Assembly (NCBI RefSeq): GCF_000787375.1
Contig: NZ_JRJU01000001.1
Span: forward strand, 248,001-312,000
Reading direction: 5' to 3'
Length of the DNA: 64,000 nucleotides
From: Halalkalibacter okhensis
Lineage (GTDB): Bacteria > Bacillota > Bacilli > Bacillales > Bacillaceae_D
A model generated the notes under the pieces. It made no database searches, was not told where the DNA came from, and saw nothing but the letters and a program-made list of their open reading frames with translations. Each line of letters begins with the position of its first letter. The first letter of the stretch is position 1. The translations under genes and the position numbers were made by a program. Below are positions 36,971 through 47,199 of this stretch, piece by piece.

Positions 36971-37623
36971 TCATCTTTTACATCAACGAAAAATGTATCT
37001 CGATCTTTTAGCGCGCAATAGGATATCTTTTTGATATCTCGATATCCTAACTTCCTCATTTGCTGCCTTAGCCACAATTGGGTCTGATTGATTTGTTCTA
37101 AGTGTTCATTTTGTATCTTCCCATCCAAAATCAGCGGCAACGGCATTCTTGGTGTATATTCATCAACTGCTTCTTCCTGCTTCTCAATAACAGACAGCTT
37201 TCCTGATGGTTCTAAAATGGCAAATTCTACATCAGACAATTTACTTATATTATTTTGTCTTAATTGTACAAGAAGATCATCAAAGTTATACCTTTGCTTT
37301 CTCATCTCACCTTCATCAATCTTGCCTTCATTTATCAATACTGATGGCTTCCCATCAATCAACTTCCGTAAATCATTATTTTTCAACGAAACAAGGGCCA
37401 AAACGATTTGAATCGCAGAAAGAATCACAATCGGAATGATGGAATACATCATCGGCACTTCAATATTTTCTATCGATACGACTGCTAACTCGGCGATCAT
37501 AATGGAAACAACAAAATCCAAAACAGATAACTGTCCAATTTCACGTTTTCCCATAAACCGAAGCACAAAGAGAATAATGAAGTAGATGAATATCGTACGC
37601 AGCATGATTGTCATATAATCCAT
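36964..37623 (-). CDS. DUF421 membrane protein (YrbG-like)
   Basis: A 219-residue protein: three N-terminal helices (MLRTIFIYFIILFVLRFMGK, LSVLDFVVSIMIAELAVV, IIPIVILSAIQIVLALV) and a soluble C-terminal region of about 130 residues with GKPSVLINEGKIDE and FAILEPSGKLSV. This is the YetF/YrbG DUF421 family; B. subtilis members are linked to spore structure and germination but the mechanism is unknown. The start at MDYMTIM follows GGGAGG by 8 bp. It is convergent with spoVB, and the 3' end lies in a shared terminator. Confidence 0.88.
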   Translation of the reverse strand: MDYMTIMLRTIFIYFIILFVLRFMGKREIGQLSVLDFVVSIMIAELAVVSIENIEVPMMYSIIPIVILSAIQIVLALVSLKNNDLRKLIDGKPSVLINEGKIDEGEMRKQRYNFDDLLVQLRQNNISKLSDVEFAILEPSGKLSVIEKQEEAVDEYTPRMPLPLILDGKIQNEHLEQINQTQLWLRQQMRKLGYRDIKKISYCALKDRDTFFVDVKDER

Positions 37624-37709
37624 CGAGATATCCTCCCTTGTGTTCATACATATCTAAGATTAGTATGACCAAGGGAGGAATAACACATGATTTGTAGCTT
37701 TTGGAAGTT

Positions 37710-38999
37710 CTACATGAAGTTAATGAGGTATCTGAAGTATAGATATACAGTGGAAATTACAAATGAAATAATAGCAATTGGCAAACCTACTTTTAAAAAC
37801 TCTAAATAACTAAAAGGATGTCTTGCTTTTGCAGCCATACCAGCAACAATGACGTTTGCTGTAGCGCCGATGATCGTTGCATTCCCTCCTAAACAAGCTC
37901 CTAGGGCAAGGGCCCACCATAAAGGATCTAAATTACTCATTCCATATTCTTGAAACTCAAGAATAACAGGAATCATCGCGGCAACAAAAGGAATATTATC
38001 AACAAATCCAGATAAAATCCCCGAACCCCAAAGAATAAAAAGAGCGGTTTTTGGTAGGTCTCCCTCTGTATAATAAATAATGGACTTGGCTATTTCGTCG
38101 ATGACTCCTACTTCTTTTAATCCACCAACAAGTAGAAATAACCCAATAAAGAAAAAGAGTGTTACCCACTCCACTGAACGAAAGACCTCTTCCATATCTT
38201 GCTCCTCATGCGTAATTAACATAAGGAGAAGAGCCCCGACCATCGCTATACTCGTTAACTCAACATGAAGAAACGGCTGCAGAATAAAAGCTAACGTTGT
38301 CAGTGATAGCACGGAGACGGATTTAATAAGGAGTTTCCGATCCTTAATATATGTAGTTGGGCTTATCGCCATCAATCTGGCTTGATCTTCTTTCGTAACA
38401 ACTAACTGCTTTCGATAAAGAATCACTAGCCCTCCCATCACAACAATAAAAATAATCAGGACTACCGGACTTAAATGAATGAGGAAGTCATTAAATGTTA
38501 GATGTTCAACAGCTTGCCCAATCATCAGGTTTGGTGGGTCTCCAATTAATGTCGCTGTCCCTCCAATGTTTGATGCCATAACCAATGACAATAAAAAAGG
38601 AACGGCAGGAAGCTTTAACAAGGATGTTAACGTAAAAATAATTGGAACAATTAACAATACGGTCGTCACATTATTTAAAAAAGCCGATCCAAATGCAGTT
38701 AATGATGAAATCACCACAAGTAGTGGAACAGGCCGACCGTCTACCCACTTAGCTAAAGACACTGCAACATACTCAAAAAAGCCGCTTTGACTCGTTATGG
38801 ACACTAAGATCATCATTGCCAACAAAAGCGTAATCGTATGCCAATCTATATGGTGTAAAAATGCAGCATTTATTTCATACACACCAAATACAAGCATGAG
38901 AACACCACCGAAACAGGCAATGACAGCTCGATTTAGTTTTTCTGTAATGATGAAGAAGTAACTACAAAGAAAAATAATTAAAGCTAAGGTTACCCCCAT
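37710..38999 (-). CDS. ArsB/NhaD-type ion transporter
   Basis: A 429-residue membrane protein with about 11-12 helices from the ion transporter (IT) superfamily. SAFLNNVTTVLLIVPIIF, ASNIGGTATLIGDPPNLMIG and ALGACLGGNATIIGATANVI are the paired re-entrant signatures shared by ArsB, NhaD and the P protein. The substrate is not decided by these motifs: sodium/proton exchange, arsenite export or citrate-type uptake are all possible. There is no ars gene nearby, and an alkaliphile would gain from a sodium/proton antiporter, so NhaD-like is my preferred guess. Confidence 0.87.
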   Translation of the reverse strand: MGVTLALIIFLCSYFFIITEKLNRAVIACFGGVLMLVFGVYEINAAFLHHIDWHTITLLLAMMILVSITSQSGFFEYVAVSLAKWVDGRPVPLLVVISSLTAFGSAFLNNVTTVLLIVPIIFTLTSLLKLPAVPFLLSLVMASNIGGTATLIGDPPNLMIGQAVEHLTFNDFLIHLSPVVLIIFIVVMGGLVILYRKQLVVTKEDQARLMAISPTTYIKDRKLLIKSVSVLSLTTLAFILQPFLHVELTSIAMVGALLLMLITHEEQDMEEVFRSVEWVTLFFFIGLFLLVGGLKEVGVIDEIAKSIIYYTEGDLPKTALFILWGSGILSGFVDNIPFVAAMIPVILEFQEYGMSNLDPLWWALALGACLGGNATIIGATANVIVAGMAAKARHPFSYLEFLKVGLPIAIISFVISTVYLYFRYLINFM

Positions 39000-39158
39000 G
39001 ATTGTACTCCTCTCCCTCGCATTTCTACCATCCTATGACAAGCCTCGGTAAAACATGTCCGTTTTCTAAGACAAGCAAATTTTGCGTCTATTCTATACAA
39101 GCCTGAATAAGCTGTATTAAACAGCAGTTTATTTTTATCATCGAAAGGAGAGTTTTCA

Positions 39159-39536
39159 TTGACGTATCGTGGTTTTTTCCCAGCCGTTTTGTTTGGACTA
39201 TCAACGATTTTGGTTATTGCTTTATCCTTTAGTTTAGTGGTTTCAATCGTATTATCTTTTACTTCATTAACGGAACACTCAGTTCAGTGGGTAATAACAG
39301 GGGTTGCGTTTGTTACGATGTTTTTAGGAGGGACAATCTCAGGAGCGAAAGCCAAAGAAAAAGGCTGGATTGCAGGTGCTTGTACAGCTCTACTTTTTTC
39401 CTTGTTAACCTTTTTAATTCAATATTTAGGCTATGATAACAGCTTTACAAGTGAACAGTATATGTATCATGCTGGCTATATTTTAGCTGCAGCTATTGGA
39501 GGCATTATTGGTGTCAATTTAAGCAGTAACAAATAA
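39159..39536 (+). CDS. TIGR04086 family membrane protein (YrzE-like)
   Basis: A 125-residue membrane protein with four helices (about 7-30, 42-60, 70-88, 103-120). FLGGTISGAKAKEKGWIAGA near the middle is the family signature. Function is unknown; the gene is regularly found beside yajC and tgt in Bacilli. Translation starts at TTG 39159-39161 after GAAAGGAGA with 8 bp spacing. Confidence 0.82.
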   Translation: MTYRGFFPAVLFGLSTILVIALSFSLVVSIVLSFTSLTEHSVQWVITGVAFVTMFLGGTISGAKAKEKGWIAGACTALLFSLLTFLIQYLGYDNSFTSEQYMYHAGYILAAAIGGIIGVNLSSNK

Positions 39537-39556
39537 TTACTACATTTAATTATGTC

Positions 39557-39593
39557 AAAAAAAGAAGCGCAGCGGATAATCGCTGCGCTTTCT
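39557..39593. terminator. Bidirectional terminator between yrzE-like gene and yajC
   Basis: GAAGCGCAGCG / CGCTGCGCTTTC with loop GATAAT, flanked by an A-run and a T-run. Confidence 0.88.
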
Positions 39594-39604
39594 TATGTAC
39601 TATA

Positions 39605-39868
39605 TCAATCTGGGTTAACAACTTCACGAATAGCCGCACGATCAAACGTGAGTTTACGGTTGTCATTAACAAGGATAACGATCGTATCTTCATCAACAGC
39701 ATCAATTGTTCCATGAAGGCCTCCAATTGTGATAATTTTATCACCACGTTGAAGCGCACTATGCATTTCACGAATAGCCTTTTGCTTCTTTTGCTGCGGA
39801 CGAATCAATAAGAAGTAAAAAATCGCAAACATTAAAATTAGTGGAAGTAAAGTTCCTAATAGTTCCAT
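39605..39868 (-). CDS. yajC: Preprotein translocase subunit YajC
   Basis: An 87-residue protein with one N-terminal membrane helix (LPLILMFAIFYFLLIRPQQK) and a small soluble domain with RGDKIITIGGLHGTI and DRAAIREV. It associates with SecDF and supports protein export. Order tgt-yajC is conserved across bacteria. GGGGG before the ATG gives the ribosome site. Confidence 0.94.
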   Translation of the reverse strand: MELLGTLLPLILMFAIFYFLLIRPQQKKQKAIREMHSALQRGDKIITIGGLHGTIDAVDEDTIVILVNDNRKLTFDRAAIREVVNPD

Positions 39869-39994
39869 CTGTTTTCCCCCCTTTCATTAATAAACACTTC
39901 GCTTACCAGAACGAGCGATGCAAACCACATAGCGGGTAACTATACTCTGCTTCGAGACGTGTGGAAAGAAAAGATCAGCTTATTGAATGTAAGC

Positions 39995-41152
<1,158 letters not shown>

Positions 41153-42178
41153 CTACCTAATCAGCATGGCATCCCCAAAGCTAAAGAAGCGATATCTTTC
41201 ATTTACTGCATGCCTGTATGCATTTAGAACATACTCCTTTGTGGAAAATGCGCTTACTAGCATAACCAACGTGGATTTAGGTAAATGAAAATTTGTTAAC
41301 AAGCCATCAAAACCACGTACTTCATAGCCAGGATAAATAAAAATGGATGTCCATCCTGATGCTTCCAGGAACTGACCATGATCTTTGATAATCGTTTCAA
41401 GTGTTCTCGCTGACGTCGTTCCAACAGCAATGATTCGTCCACCATTTCCTCGAACGGATTGAAGCAGCCTTGCTGTACCAGCACTCATCTGATAAAATTC
41501 AGCATGCATTTCATGTTCTTCAATGTTTTCTACACTAACAGGTCTAAATGTCCCTAGACCAACATGCAATGTAATATAGGCAATATGAACGCCCTTTTTC
41601 TCAATAGAGGTTAATAACTCTTTTGTAAAATGCAGCCCGGCTGTTGGAGCTGCTGCTGATCCTCGGTTTTTCGCAAAAACCGTTTGATATCGTTCTTGGT
41701 CCGGCAATGTTTCCTTAATATACGGAGGCAGAGGCATCTCACCTAATTCATCTAACACTTCATGAAAAATACCTATATAGCTCATTTTCATGATTCGTCC
41801 GCCATGCTCGGCTTCACCTGTACAAATGGCTGTTAATTGCCCATCACCAAATACAACCTCTGTTCCTTTTTTCACACGCTTAGCAGGCTTCACGAGCGTC
41901 TCCCATTGATCATCTTCTAACTGTTTTAATAAAAGGATTTCAATACTTGCTCCTGTATCTTTTTTCGAACCATAAAGCCTTGCAGGCAAAACACGGGTAT
42001 CATTTAGTACCAGACAATCTCCTTCATTTAATTCATCAATGATGGATAAGAAATGACCATCTTTTGTTTCGCCTGTCTTACGGTCTAGGACAAGCAAACG
42101 AGACGCCGTCCTGTCGGGAAGCGGCGTCTGAGCTATGAGTTCATCCGGCAATTCAAAATCAAATTCTTCTACATTCAT
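41153..42178 (-). CDS. queA: S-adenosylmethionine:tRNA ribosyltransferase-isomerase
   Basis: A 341-residue enzyme that transfers the ribosyl part of SAM to preQ1-34, forming epoxyqueuosine. N-terminal [20 protein letters not shown], central [14 protein letters not shown] (about 185-198) and [13 protein letters not shown] are the family blocks. The ATG at 42176-42178 is chosen, because AAAAGGTG is 9 bp upstream; a GTG four codons earlier lies inside that ribosome site. It is followed directly by tgt, the next-earlier enzyme of the pathway. Confidence 0.96.
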   Translation of the reverse strand: MNVEEFDFELPDELIAQTPLPDRTASRLLVLDRKTGETKDGHFLSIIDELNEGDCLVLNDTRVLPARLYGSKKDTGASIEILLLKQLEDDQWETLVKPAKRVKKGTEVVFGDGQLTAICTGEAEHGGRIMKMSYIGIFHEVLDELGEMPLPPYIKETLPDQERYQTVFAKNRGSAAAPTAGLHFTKELLTSIEKKGVHIAYITLHVGLGTFRPVSVENIEEHEMHAEFYQMSAGTARLLQSVRGNGGRIIAVGTTSARTLETIIKDHGQFLEASGWTSIFIYPGYEVRGFDGLLTNFHLPKSTLVMLVSAFSTKEYVLNAYRHAVNERYRFFSFGDAMLIR

Positions 42179-42261
42179 GTTTTCATTCACCTTTTTTTAA
42201 AATATCCGTTCATTTTTTCACATCTTTGTTATCATACCCAAACTCTTCAGTCGATGCAACT

Positions 42262-42480
42262 TTAACGAAAGCGCCCAACAATAAAGAAAAGCAGCGATAG
42301 GACAACACTTATCACAATGCTCGTCATAATAGGAAAATAGAACGTCGAGTTTTCTCTTCTAATTAAGATATCGCCTGGGAGCTTACCTATTGGGATAAAC
42401 CGTCCAATTAACATCCACAATCCACCAATCACAATACATAAAACACCGATCGTAATCAATACTTTCGGAAATGTATTCAT
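42262..42480 (-). CDS. DUF2905 membrane protein
   Basis: A 72-residue protein with two helices ([19 protein letters not shown] and [19 protein letters not shown]) joined by [20 protein letters not shown], the DUF2905 signature. Function is unknown. It is found between ruvB and queA in many Firmicutes. The ATG overlaps the ruvB stop by 4 bp, so it is coupled to ruvB translation. Confidence 0.88.
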   Translation of the reverse strand: MNTFPKVLITIGVLCIVIGGLWMLIGRFIPIGKLPGDILIRRENSTFYFPIMTSIVISVVLSLLFFIVGRFR

Positions 42481-43478
42481 TGTTTGGGAACCTCCAAATG
42501 AAAGTGTTCATAACAAGCTGGACTTACAATCCTGCCGCGAGGGGTTCGCTGAATAAAACCAATCTGTAGCAAATAAGGCTCATACACGTCTTCAATCGTG
42601 TCAGGTTCTTCCCCTATGGTTGCTGATATCGTTTCAAGTCCAACGGGTCCTCCTCGAAACTTTTCAATCATTCCATATAATAATTTATGGTCAATATGAT
42701 CAAGTCCTAATCGGTCAACTTGCAATTGTTCTAGGGAATCTTGAGCAAGGTCAAGAGTGATCGTTCCATCCCCCTTTACTTGGGCGAAATCCCGCACACG
42801 TCTAAGAAGACGATTTGCAATTCTCGGCGTCCCTCTTGAGCGGCGAGCAATCTCGATCGCTGCTTCTTTATCTATGTCTGTGTCAAATATTTCTGCAGTT
42901 CGTCGAACAATAATCGATAGTTCACTCTCTGTGTAATATTCAAGACGTGCAAGTACACCAAATCGATCACGCAGAGGAGCCGAAAGCATCCCAGCTCTTG
43001 TCGTCGCTCCAACAAGAGTGAATGGCGGTAAGTCTAAGCGTACAGAGCGTGCTGTCGGTCCTTTGCCAATGACAATATCTAAACAAAAATCTTCCATTGC
43101 AGGATAGAGAACCTCTTCTACCATACGATTTAGTCTGTGTATTTCGTCAATAAATAAAACATCTCCAGGCTCAAGAGCAGTTAAAATTGCCGCTAAATCT
43201 CCAGGTCTCTCTATAGCAGGACCTGAAGTTGTTCTCATCTGAACCCCCATTTCTGTTGCAATGATTCCCGACAACGTCGTTTTCCCAAGTCCAGGCGGGC
43301 CATATAAAAGGACATGATCAAGGCATTCTTCGCGCATTTTGGCTGCTTCCATAAATACTTGAAGGTTCTTTTTCACCTTTTCCTGTCCAATATATTGTTG
43401 GAGTTTGTGTGGGCGGATTTGCTGATCAAGTGAATCTTCCATTCCTTGTTCCTCCGCCGACATCATTCGTTCATCCAT
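42477..43478 (-). CDS. ruvB: Holliday junction branch-migration helicase RuvB
   Basis: A 333-residue AAA+ ATPase forming the hexameric motor that drives branch migration with RuvA. Walker [16 protein letters not shown] (about 55-69), Walker [12 protein letters not shown] (about 105), [17 protein letters not shown] (about 155) and the C-terminal winged helix [16 protein letters not shown] and QRTPRGR are intact. MDERMM at 43478 is the best start, 8 bp after GGGG; earlier GTG/ATG codons are within the ribosome site. It lies 18 bp past ruvA. Confidence 0.97.
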   Translation of the reverse strand: MDERMMSAEEQGMEDSLDQQIRPHKLQQYIGQEKVKKNLQVFMEAAKMREECLDHVLLYGPPGLGKTTLSGIIATEMGVQMRTTSGPAIERPGDLAAILTALEPGDVLFIDEIHRLNRMVEEVLYPAMEDFCLDIVIGKGPTARSVRLDLPPFTLVGATTRAGMLSAPLRDRFGVLARLEYYTESELSIIVRRTAEIFDTDIDKEAAIEIARRSRGTPRIANRLLRRVRDFAQVKGDGTITLDLAQDSLEQLQVDRLGLDHIDHKLLYGMIEKFRGGPVGLETISATIGEEPDTIEDVYEPYLLQIGFIQRTPRGRIVSPACYEHFHLEVPKQ

Positions 43479-43496
43479 TTCCATCACCCCCGTTTA

Positions 43497-44102
43497 CTAT
43501 CCATTTAATAATAACTGAAGTGCTTTTTTAATATAGGCATCTGTTGTCAAATCTTCTTTTTCCAAATGCGGGCGCACTTTTTTCAGTTCTCTCTCTACGT
43601 ATCCAAGTGCTCTTAGGGCCTCTAGAGCTTCTTCTAATAACGGATTTTCCTTTGTGACAGGCGATACTGCCAATCCACTTTGTTTAAATAAATTCGGTGC
43701 AAAATCATCAAGCTTCCCTTTTAAGTCTAAAATAATTTGTCTAGCCGTCTTCTTCCCAACACCGGGAAATTTAACCAAGAAAGATTCATCTTCTTCCTCA
43801 ATTGCATGTACAACATGCTCAGGCTCTCCTGTAGCTAAAATAGCTAATGCACCTTTTGGACCTATTCCAGAAACATTCAGAAGCTTCTCAAACAATGCTC
43901 GTTCTTCCTTTGTCTCAAAACCGTATAGACGTATCACATCTTCCCTTACATATTGATATGTAAATACTTGTACGGAATCCTCCATTTTACTTTGGAACCG
44001 ATAAGGGTTCGGGCAAAAGATCTGATAACCTAACCCATGATGGTCTACAACAACATACTGAACATCAATATCCACTAACTTCCCAACTACATATTCAATC
44101 AA
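43497..44102 (-). CDS. ruvA: Holliday junction DNA-binding protein RuvA
   Basis: A 201-residue protein: N-terminal OB fold (about 1-65), two helix-hairpin-helix motifs ([16 protein letters not shown] and [16 protein letters not shown]), and a C-terminal domain ([20 protein letters not shown]) that contacts RuvB. It tetramerises on four-way junctions. RuvC is absent from Firmicutes, where RecU or similar resolves junctions, and no ruvC is seen. Located upstream of ruvB in one operon. Confidence 0.96.
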   Translation of the reverse strand: MIEYVVGKLVDIDVQYVVVDHHGLGYQIFCPNPYRFQSKMEDSVQVFTYQYVREDVIRLYGFETKEERALFEKLLNVSGIGPKGALAILATGEPEHVVHAIEEEDESFLVKFPGVGKKTARQIILDLKGKLDDFAPNLFKQSGLAVSPVTKENPLLEEALEALRALGYVERELKKVRPHLEKEDLTTDAYIKKALQLLLNG

Positions 44103-44147
44103 TTTTATCCCTCTTTATACGAACGTTTATTTCTATTTTAGCATAGA

Positions 44148-44716
44148 GTTCACCCAAAAAGGTCGCTTTTTACCTTTTTGGATGAACTCTATGCGCTGTG
44201 CGGAGCCGCCGTTTTGTTTTAAGCCTTTTGAGCGATCTTCTCAAAAGGCGCACGGCGTGTGGAGCCAGCGCAAACATGTTCGCACTCTTTAAGAAAAGGT
44301 CGCTTTTTACCTTTTTGGGTGAACTCTAAGCGCTGAGCAGAGCGATGCCTTCCTTTAAGCCAAAAGGAGTGCTTTTCTCCTTTTGGCGCGCATCGTGCGG
44401 AGCCAGCGCCACTATGTTCGCACTAGCTACAAAAGTACTCCAATCCCTTTTTTACCTTTTGGCTGAACTCAATGCGCTGAGCAGAGCGATGCCTTCCTTT
44501 AAGCCAAAAGGAGTGCTCTTCTCCTTTTGGCGCGCATCGTGCGGAGCCAGCGCCACTATGTTCGCACTCGCTACAAAAGTACTCCAATCCCTTTTTACCT
44601 TTTTGGATGAACTCCTAGCGCTGAGCAGAGCGATGCCTTCTTTTAAGCCTAAAGGAGCGCTCTTCTCCTTTTGGCGCGCATCGTGCGGAGACAGCGCCAC
44701 TATGTTCGCATTTTTT
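44148..44716. repeat. Tandem array of about four 144-bp structured intergenic repeats
   Basis: The marker GCGCTGAGCAGAGCGATGCC starts at 44330, 44474 and 44618, an exact 144-bp period; a diverged first unit has its equivalent at 44193 (137 bp before). Each unit holds a hairpin of the type AAAAAGGT...ACCTTTTT flanked by GAGTTCA/TGAACTC, a second one AAAAGGAG...CTCCTTTTGG, and ends GGAGCCAGCGCCACTATGTT. Because 144 is divisible by 3, reading frames stay open through it on both strands, but they have no ribosome site. A shortened fifth copy is at about 44940-45005. Confidence 0.9.
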
Positions 44717-44759
44717 AAGTATAGATGTTTTTTTAAGGTTGTTACTATAAATAGCTTTC

Positions 44760-44892
44760 CACTTAGTGAAATGGAGCGGAAGTCACTCGACTCCTGCGGG
44801 ATGCAGAGGTAGGGGCGAGACCCCACAGCCGAGGAGGCTTGGCACCTACCCGCGAAAAGCGAGTGACTGGAGCGCAATGGAACGAACATGTG
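44760..44892. repeat. Bacillaceae-type intergenic element (GGAGCGGAAG...CTCGACTCCTGCGGG)
   Basis: GGAGCGGAAGTCACTCG near 44773 and CGAGTGACTGGAGCG near 44860 are partly complementary ends of a larger fold. Between them are CTCCTGCGGGATGCAG, GGCGAGACCCCAC, GCCGAGGAGGCTTGG and CCCGCGAAAAGCG. I recognise this word order from intergenic regions of many halophilic and alkaliphilic Bacillaceae. It has no credible ORF and its role is unknown. It sits between unit four and the shortened copy of the 144-bp array. Together these fill the 962-bp gap between ruvA and bofC. Confidence 0.75.
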
Positions 44893-45064
44893 AAGGAAAC
44901 ATATCCAAAAATCACCGAAGAATGCGAAAACAACCTTAAAAACAAAAAGGTCGCTTTTTACCTTTTTGGATAAACTCGACCTCTCGCGGATCCAGTGCCA
45001 CTTATCTGAAACATCACCTTCAAAAACAAAAGGTGATTCCTTAAAGAAATCACCCAAAAATAAA

Positions 45065-45637
45065 TTACATTTGTGCAGCTTTATATTGTCCCAAAACTTG
45101 TAGTACTTCTTCATAATGCTCAAGATCCAAAACAGGTATGCCTTTTCTTAGTTCGGAATGCTGTCGACTTTTTAATTTCGTTGTATCCAATTGAAAAAAG
45201 GATTGGATTACTCTTTCTTCATTTGGCTCACCTTCATAAATGGAAAGAACACCATCTTCAGTGATACCAAAATACCCATTTACTTTTAATAGCGGCGATA
45301 TATCATTGACTTCTTTCCTGAAAATCATTTCATTTTCATTTTGATTAATAAGGCTCCAATCATTATAATAAGACCAAAAATCTTCCATTGACCAAATCGT
45401 TTCTTGAATTCGCTCTTGACTCATCTCACCATCAAGATACACACGTTCTAAAATAACGTCAATGGTTTGAGGTCCCATTGCTTTATAAACTTCTGTGTCT
45501 TCTTGTTTCTCACTATCTAATTTTGTTTGGCTTCCTTCTATAACCGTCGTATTCCATAGCAAAAAACCTATACCAATTAAAGATAAACTTGTAAGGAGAA
45601 AAAAGATTTGTTTTCGCTGAGTTCGTTGGAATTTCAT
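45065..45637 (-). CDS. bofC: BofC, forespore regulator of the sigma-K checkpoint
   Basis: A 190-residue protein with one N-terminal membrane/signal helix (IFFLLTSLSLIGIGFLLW) and an extracytoplasmic domain. BofC inhibits the SpoIVB protease in the intermembrane space and so delays pro-sigma-K processing until engulfment is complete. VILERVYLDGEMSQERIQ and GYFGITEDGVLSIYEGEP are the conserved blocks of its two small domains. Location after ruvBA is as in B. subtilis. GGTGGTG lies 8 bp before the ATG. No spoIVB is in this window. Confidence 0.9.
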   Translation of the reverse strand: MKFQRTQRKQIFFLLTSLSLIGIGFLLWNTTVIEGSQTKLDSEKQEDTEVYKAMGPQTIDVILERVYLDGEMSQERIQETIWSMEDFWSYYNDWSLINQNENEMIFRKEVNDISPLLKVNGYFGITEDGVLSIYEGEPNEERVIQSFFQLDTTKLKSRQHSELRKGIPVLDLEHYEEVLQVLGQYKAAQM

Positions 45638-45744
45638 CAGCTTTCACCACCATGATAAATAATAAAAACTTCCACTCTAGGCTAATGTTGCCCAAAAATG
45701 GAAGTCATCATTCGTAAATAAAATCATTTCTGCTATGTAAAAGA

Positions 45745-45773
45745 AGACAGTGGAGAAAACTCCACTGTCTTAA
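45745..45773 (-). terminator. coxA terminator
   Basis: AAGACAGTGGAG / CTCCACTGTCTT perfect 12-bp stem with AAAA loop, 4 bp after the coxA stop. Confidence 0.82.
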
Positions 45774-45776
45774 ATA

Positions 45777-47030
45777 TTAACGAGAGCGTTCAAATGGTCG
45801 TTGTACCGCTTGTCCTAAATCTCCAAGCATATCTGTAAATGTAGCTGTTACTTCATCGAAAGCCGTTCCAGTACGCAGTTGGTTATCCATATTTCGAATA
45901 CGTCCGACAGCATCGGAATCTGTTACTACACGTACATCTTTATCTTTTGCTAACCCGTTAACTGTTTTTTCAACTTCTTTTTTCACGTCATCATGATCTC
46001 CATTTGCTGTAATCCCAACAACAACATCATTTTCATGAACGATTACACGTGCATCATCAACACCATCAACTCGTTCAACTCGCTCAGTAAGACGTTGAAC
46101 CGTTTTTCCATCATAATCTTTATGATAGTTCATCGCACGATTACCTTGTTTTGCTTGAGTACGTTGTTGATCACGGTGGACTCCCGTACGGTCACCACGA
46201 CCAGTTGCATCAAAGCGATTCGGTGTACGTGTACCATAGTTTACATTTCCGCGCTCACGAGCTTCTAAATTCATCGCACCTTGCCCTTGTCGACGATGAC
46301 CTGGAGTCGCCTCTAATGCACCAGTACCACGACGTGCTCTTCCGCGTAGAATACCATCTTCATCAACCATGCCAGGACGATTCCCACCTGTTAATCCAGC
46401 ACGTCCCATACCTGCATTACGTTGGTTTGCACGAATACCATCACGAGCAGTGCCGCGATTTAATCCCGCTCTTCCCATTCCTTGTGTATCTGTACCTTGA
46501 CGACCTGTGATTCCTTGGGCACCATGTGTGCCAAATAACCCAGTGTTCGTACCAAAATTATCACGACCAGTATTGGTGTAACCTACTCCACGGTCATTAC
46601 CTGTTCCTCGAGTTTGGAAATTATTTAAATGTGTACGACCTTGTCCAGTCATGCCTCTGCCTTGATCACCAAATAGCCCTCCACGAGTGCCAGTTTGACC
46701 TGTGCCTTGACCGCCAAATAGCCCTCCACGAGTACCTGTTTGACCTGTACCTTGATCGCCGAATAATCCTCCACGGTGACCTGCATCTGCCCCTCTAGTC
46801 GTACCTTGTCCAACGGTACCACCTCGATGATGGTCCGGTGTCATCATATCAGTAATTGGACCTTCACCTCTGTGACGTCCATCAATGGCTCCTCCACCAC
46901 GCATATCTTGTGCCTGAATCCCAGTTTGTTGATTTGCACCCATGTTTGTTGCTTGGTTGTCGGCACCACACCCAGCAAGTCCACCTAAAAGCATTGTTGC
47001 TGTTGCTACTGACATTGCGATTTTTTTCAT
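45777..47030 (-). CDS. coxA: Spore cortex lipoprotein CoxA-like, YhcN/YlaJ family, with expanded repeat region
   Basis: A 417-residue lipoprotein. The signal peptide ends in the lipobox LAGC (Cys21). The C-terminal domain (about 300-415, KTVQRLTERVERVDGVDDAR, VVGITANGDHD) is the YhcN/YlaJ module of spore lipoproteins. Between them is a low-complexity stretch (about 50-290) rich in Gly, Arg, Thr and Gln, including three copies of a 15-residue unit GGLFGxQGTGQTGTR. The partner gene safA is adjacent, as in B. subtilis coxA (yrbB)-safA (yrbA). The middle is much longer than in B. subtilis and may bind cortex or coat polymers; that is inference. Confidence 0.85.
   Translation of the reverse strand: MKKIAMSVATATMLLGGLAGCGADNQATNMGANQQTGIQAQDMRGGGAIDGRHRGEGPITDMMTPDHHRGGTVGQGTTRGADAGHRGGLFGDQGTGQTGTRGGLFGGQGTGQTGTRGGLFGDQGRGMTGQGRTHLNNFQTRGTGNDRGVGYTNTGRDNFGTNTGLFGTHGAQGITGRQGTDTQGMGRAGLNRGTARDGIRANQRNAGMGRAGLTGGNRPGMVDEDGILRGRARRGTGALEATPGHRRQGQGAMNLEARERGNVNYGTRTPNRFDATGRGDRTGVHRDQQRTQAKQGNRAMNYHKDYDGKTVQRLTERVERVDGVDDARVIVHENDVVVGITANGDHDDVKKEVEKTVNGLAKDKDVRVVTDSDAVGRIRNMDNQLRTGTAFDEVTATFTDMLGDLGQAVQRPFERSR
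46650..46790. repeat. In-frame 45-bp repeats within coxA
   Basis: About three copies of a 45-bp unit coding GGLFGxQGTGQTGTR. The copies differ at a few synonymous or D/G positions, so the expansion is recent but not brand-new. Confidence 0.8.
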
Positions 47031-47139
47031 TTTTGAATTCCCCCTTTCACCAATTATGTTGGCTAATCGAGGGTTTCTTTACACTGTTACATCTTGGTTA
47101 GTGTTCCATAACACTTTACAAACCATCGCTCATATGTAT

Positions 47140-47178
47140 TACCTACTATGAGCATGAAGGAATGTCTCATAGTAGGTA
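47140..47178 (-). terminator. Hairpin after safA
   Basis: TACCTACTATGAG (47140-47152) and CTCATAGTAGGTA (47166-47178), perfect 13-bp stem 22 bp after the safA stop. No clear T-run, so termination may be partial, leaving some coxA readthrough. Confidence 0.65.
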
Positions 47179-47199
47179 GAAAAAAGCAACAATCACGCT

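Noticed and set aside
41153-42261. A preQ1 riboswitch before queA-tgt
   Set aside because: The 83-bp upstream space has no preQ1 aptamer pattern, and queA/tgt are usually not the controlled genes.
44148-44716. CRISPR array
   Set aside because: Units are contiguous with no unique spacers and no cas gene is in the window; the same goes for the 34-bp and 77-bp arrays.
44345-44812. 155-codon plus-strand ORF with a 48-residue internal repeat across the 144-bp array
   Set aside because: The periodicity comes from the DNA repeat being a multiple of three. No ribosome site, both strands open, and composition follows hairpin structure, so it is not counted as a gene.
44452-45123. 223-codon minus-strand ORF through the repeat region into bofC
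   Set aside because: It crosses three unrelated repeat elements and overlaps the bofC end; there is no recognisable domain or start signal.
46151-47101. Several plus-strand ORFs opposite coxA
   Set aside because: Shadow frames of a biased, repeat-rich gene; no ribosome sites and no protein-like composition.
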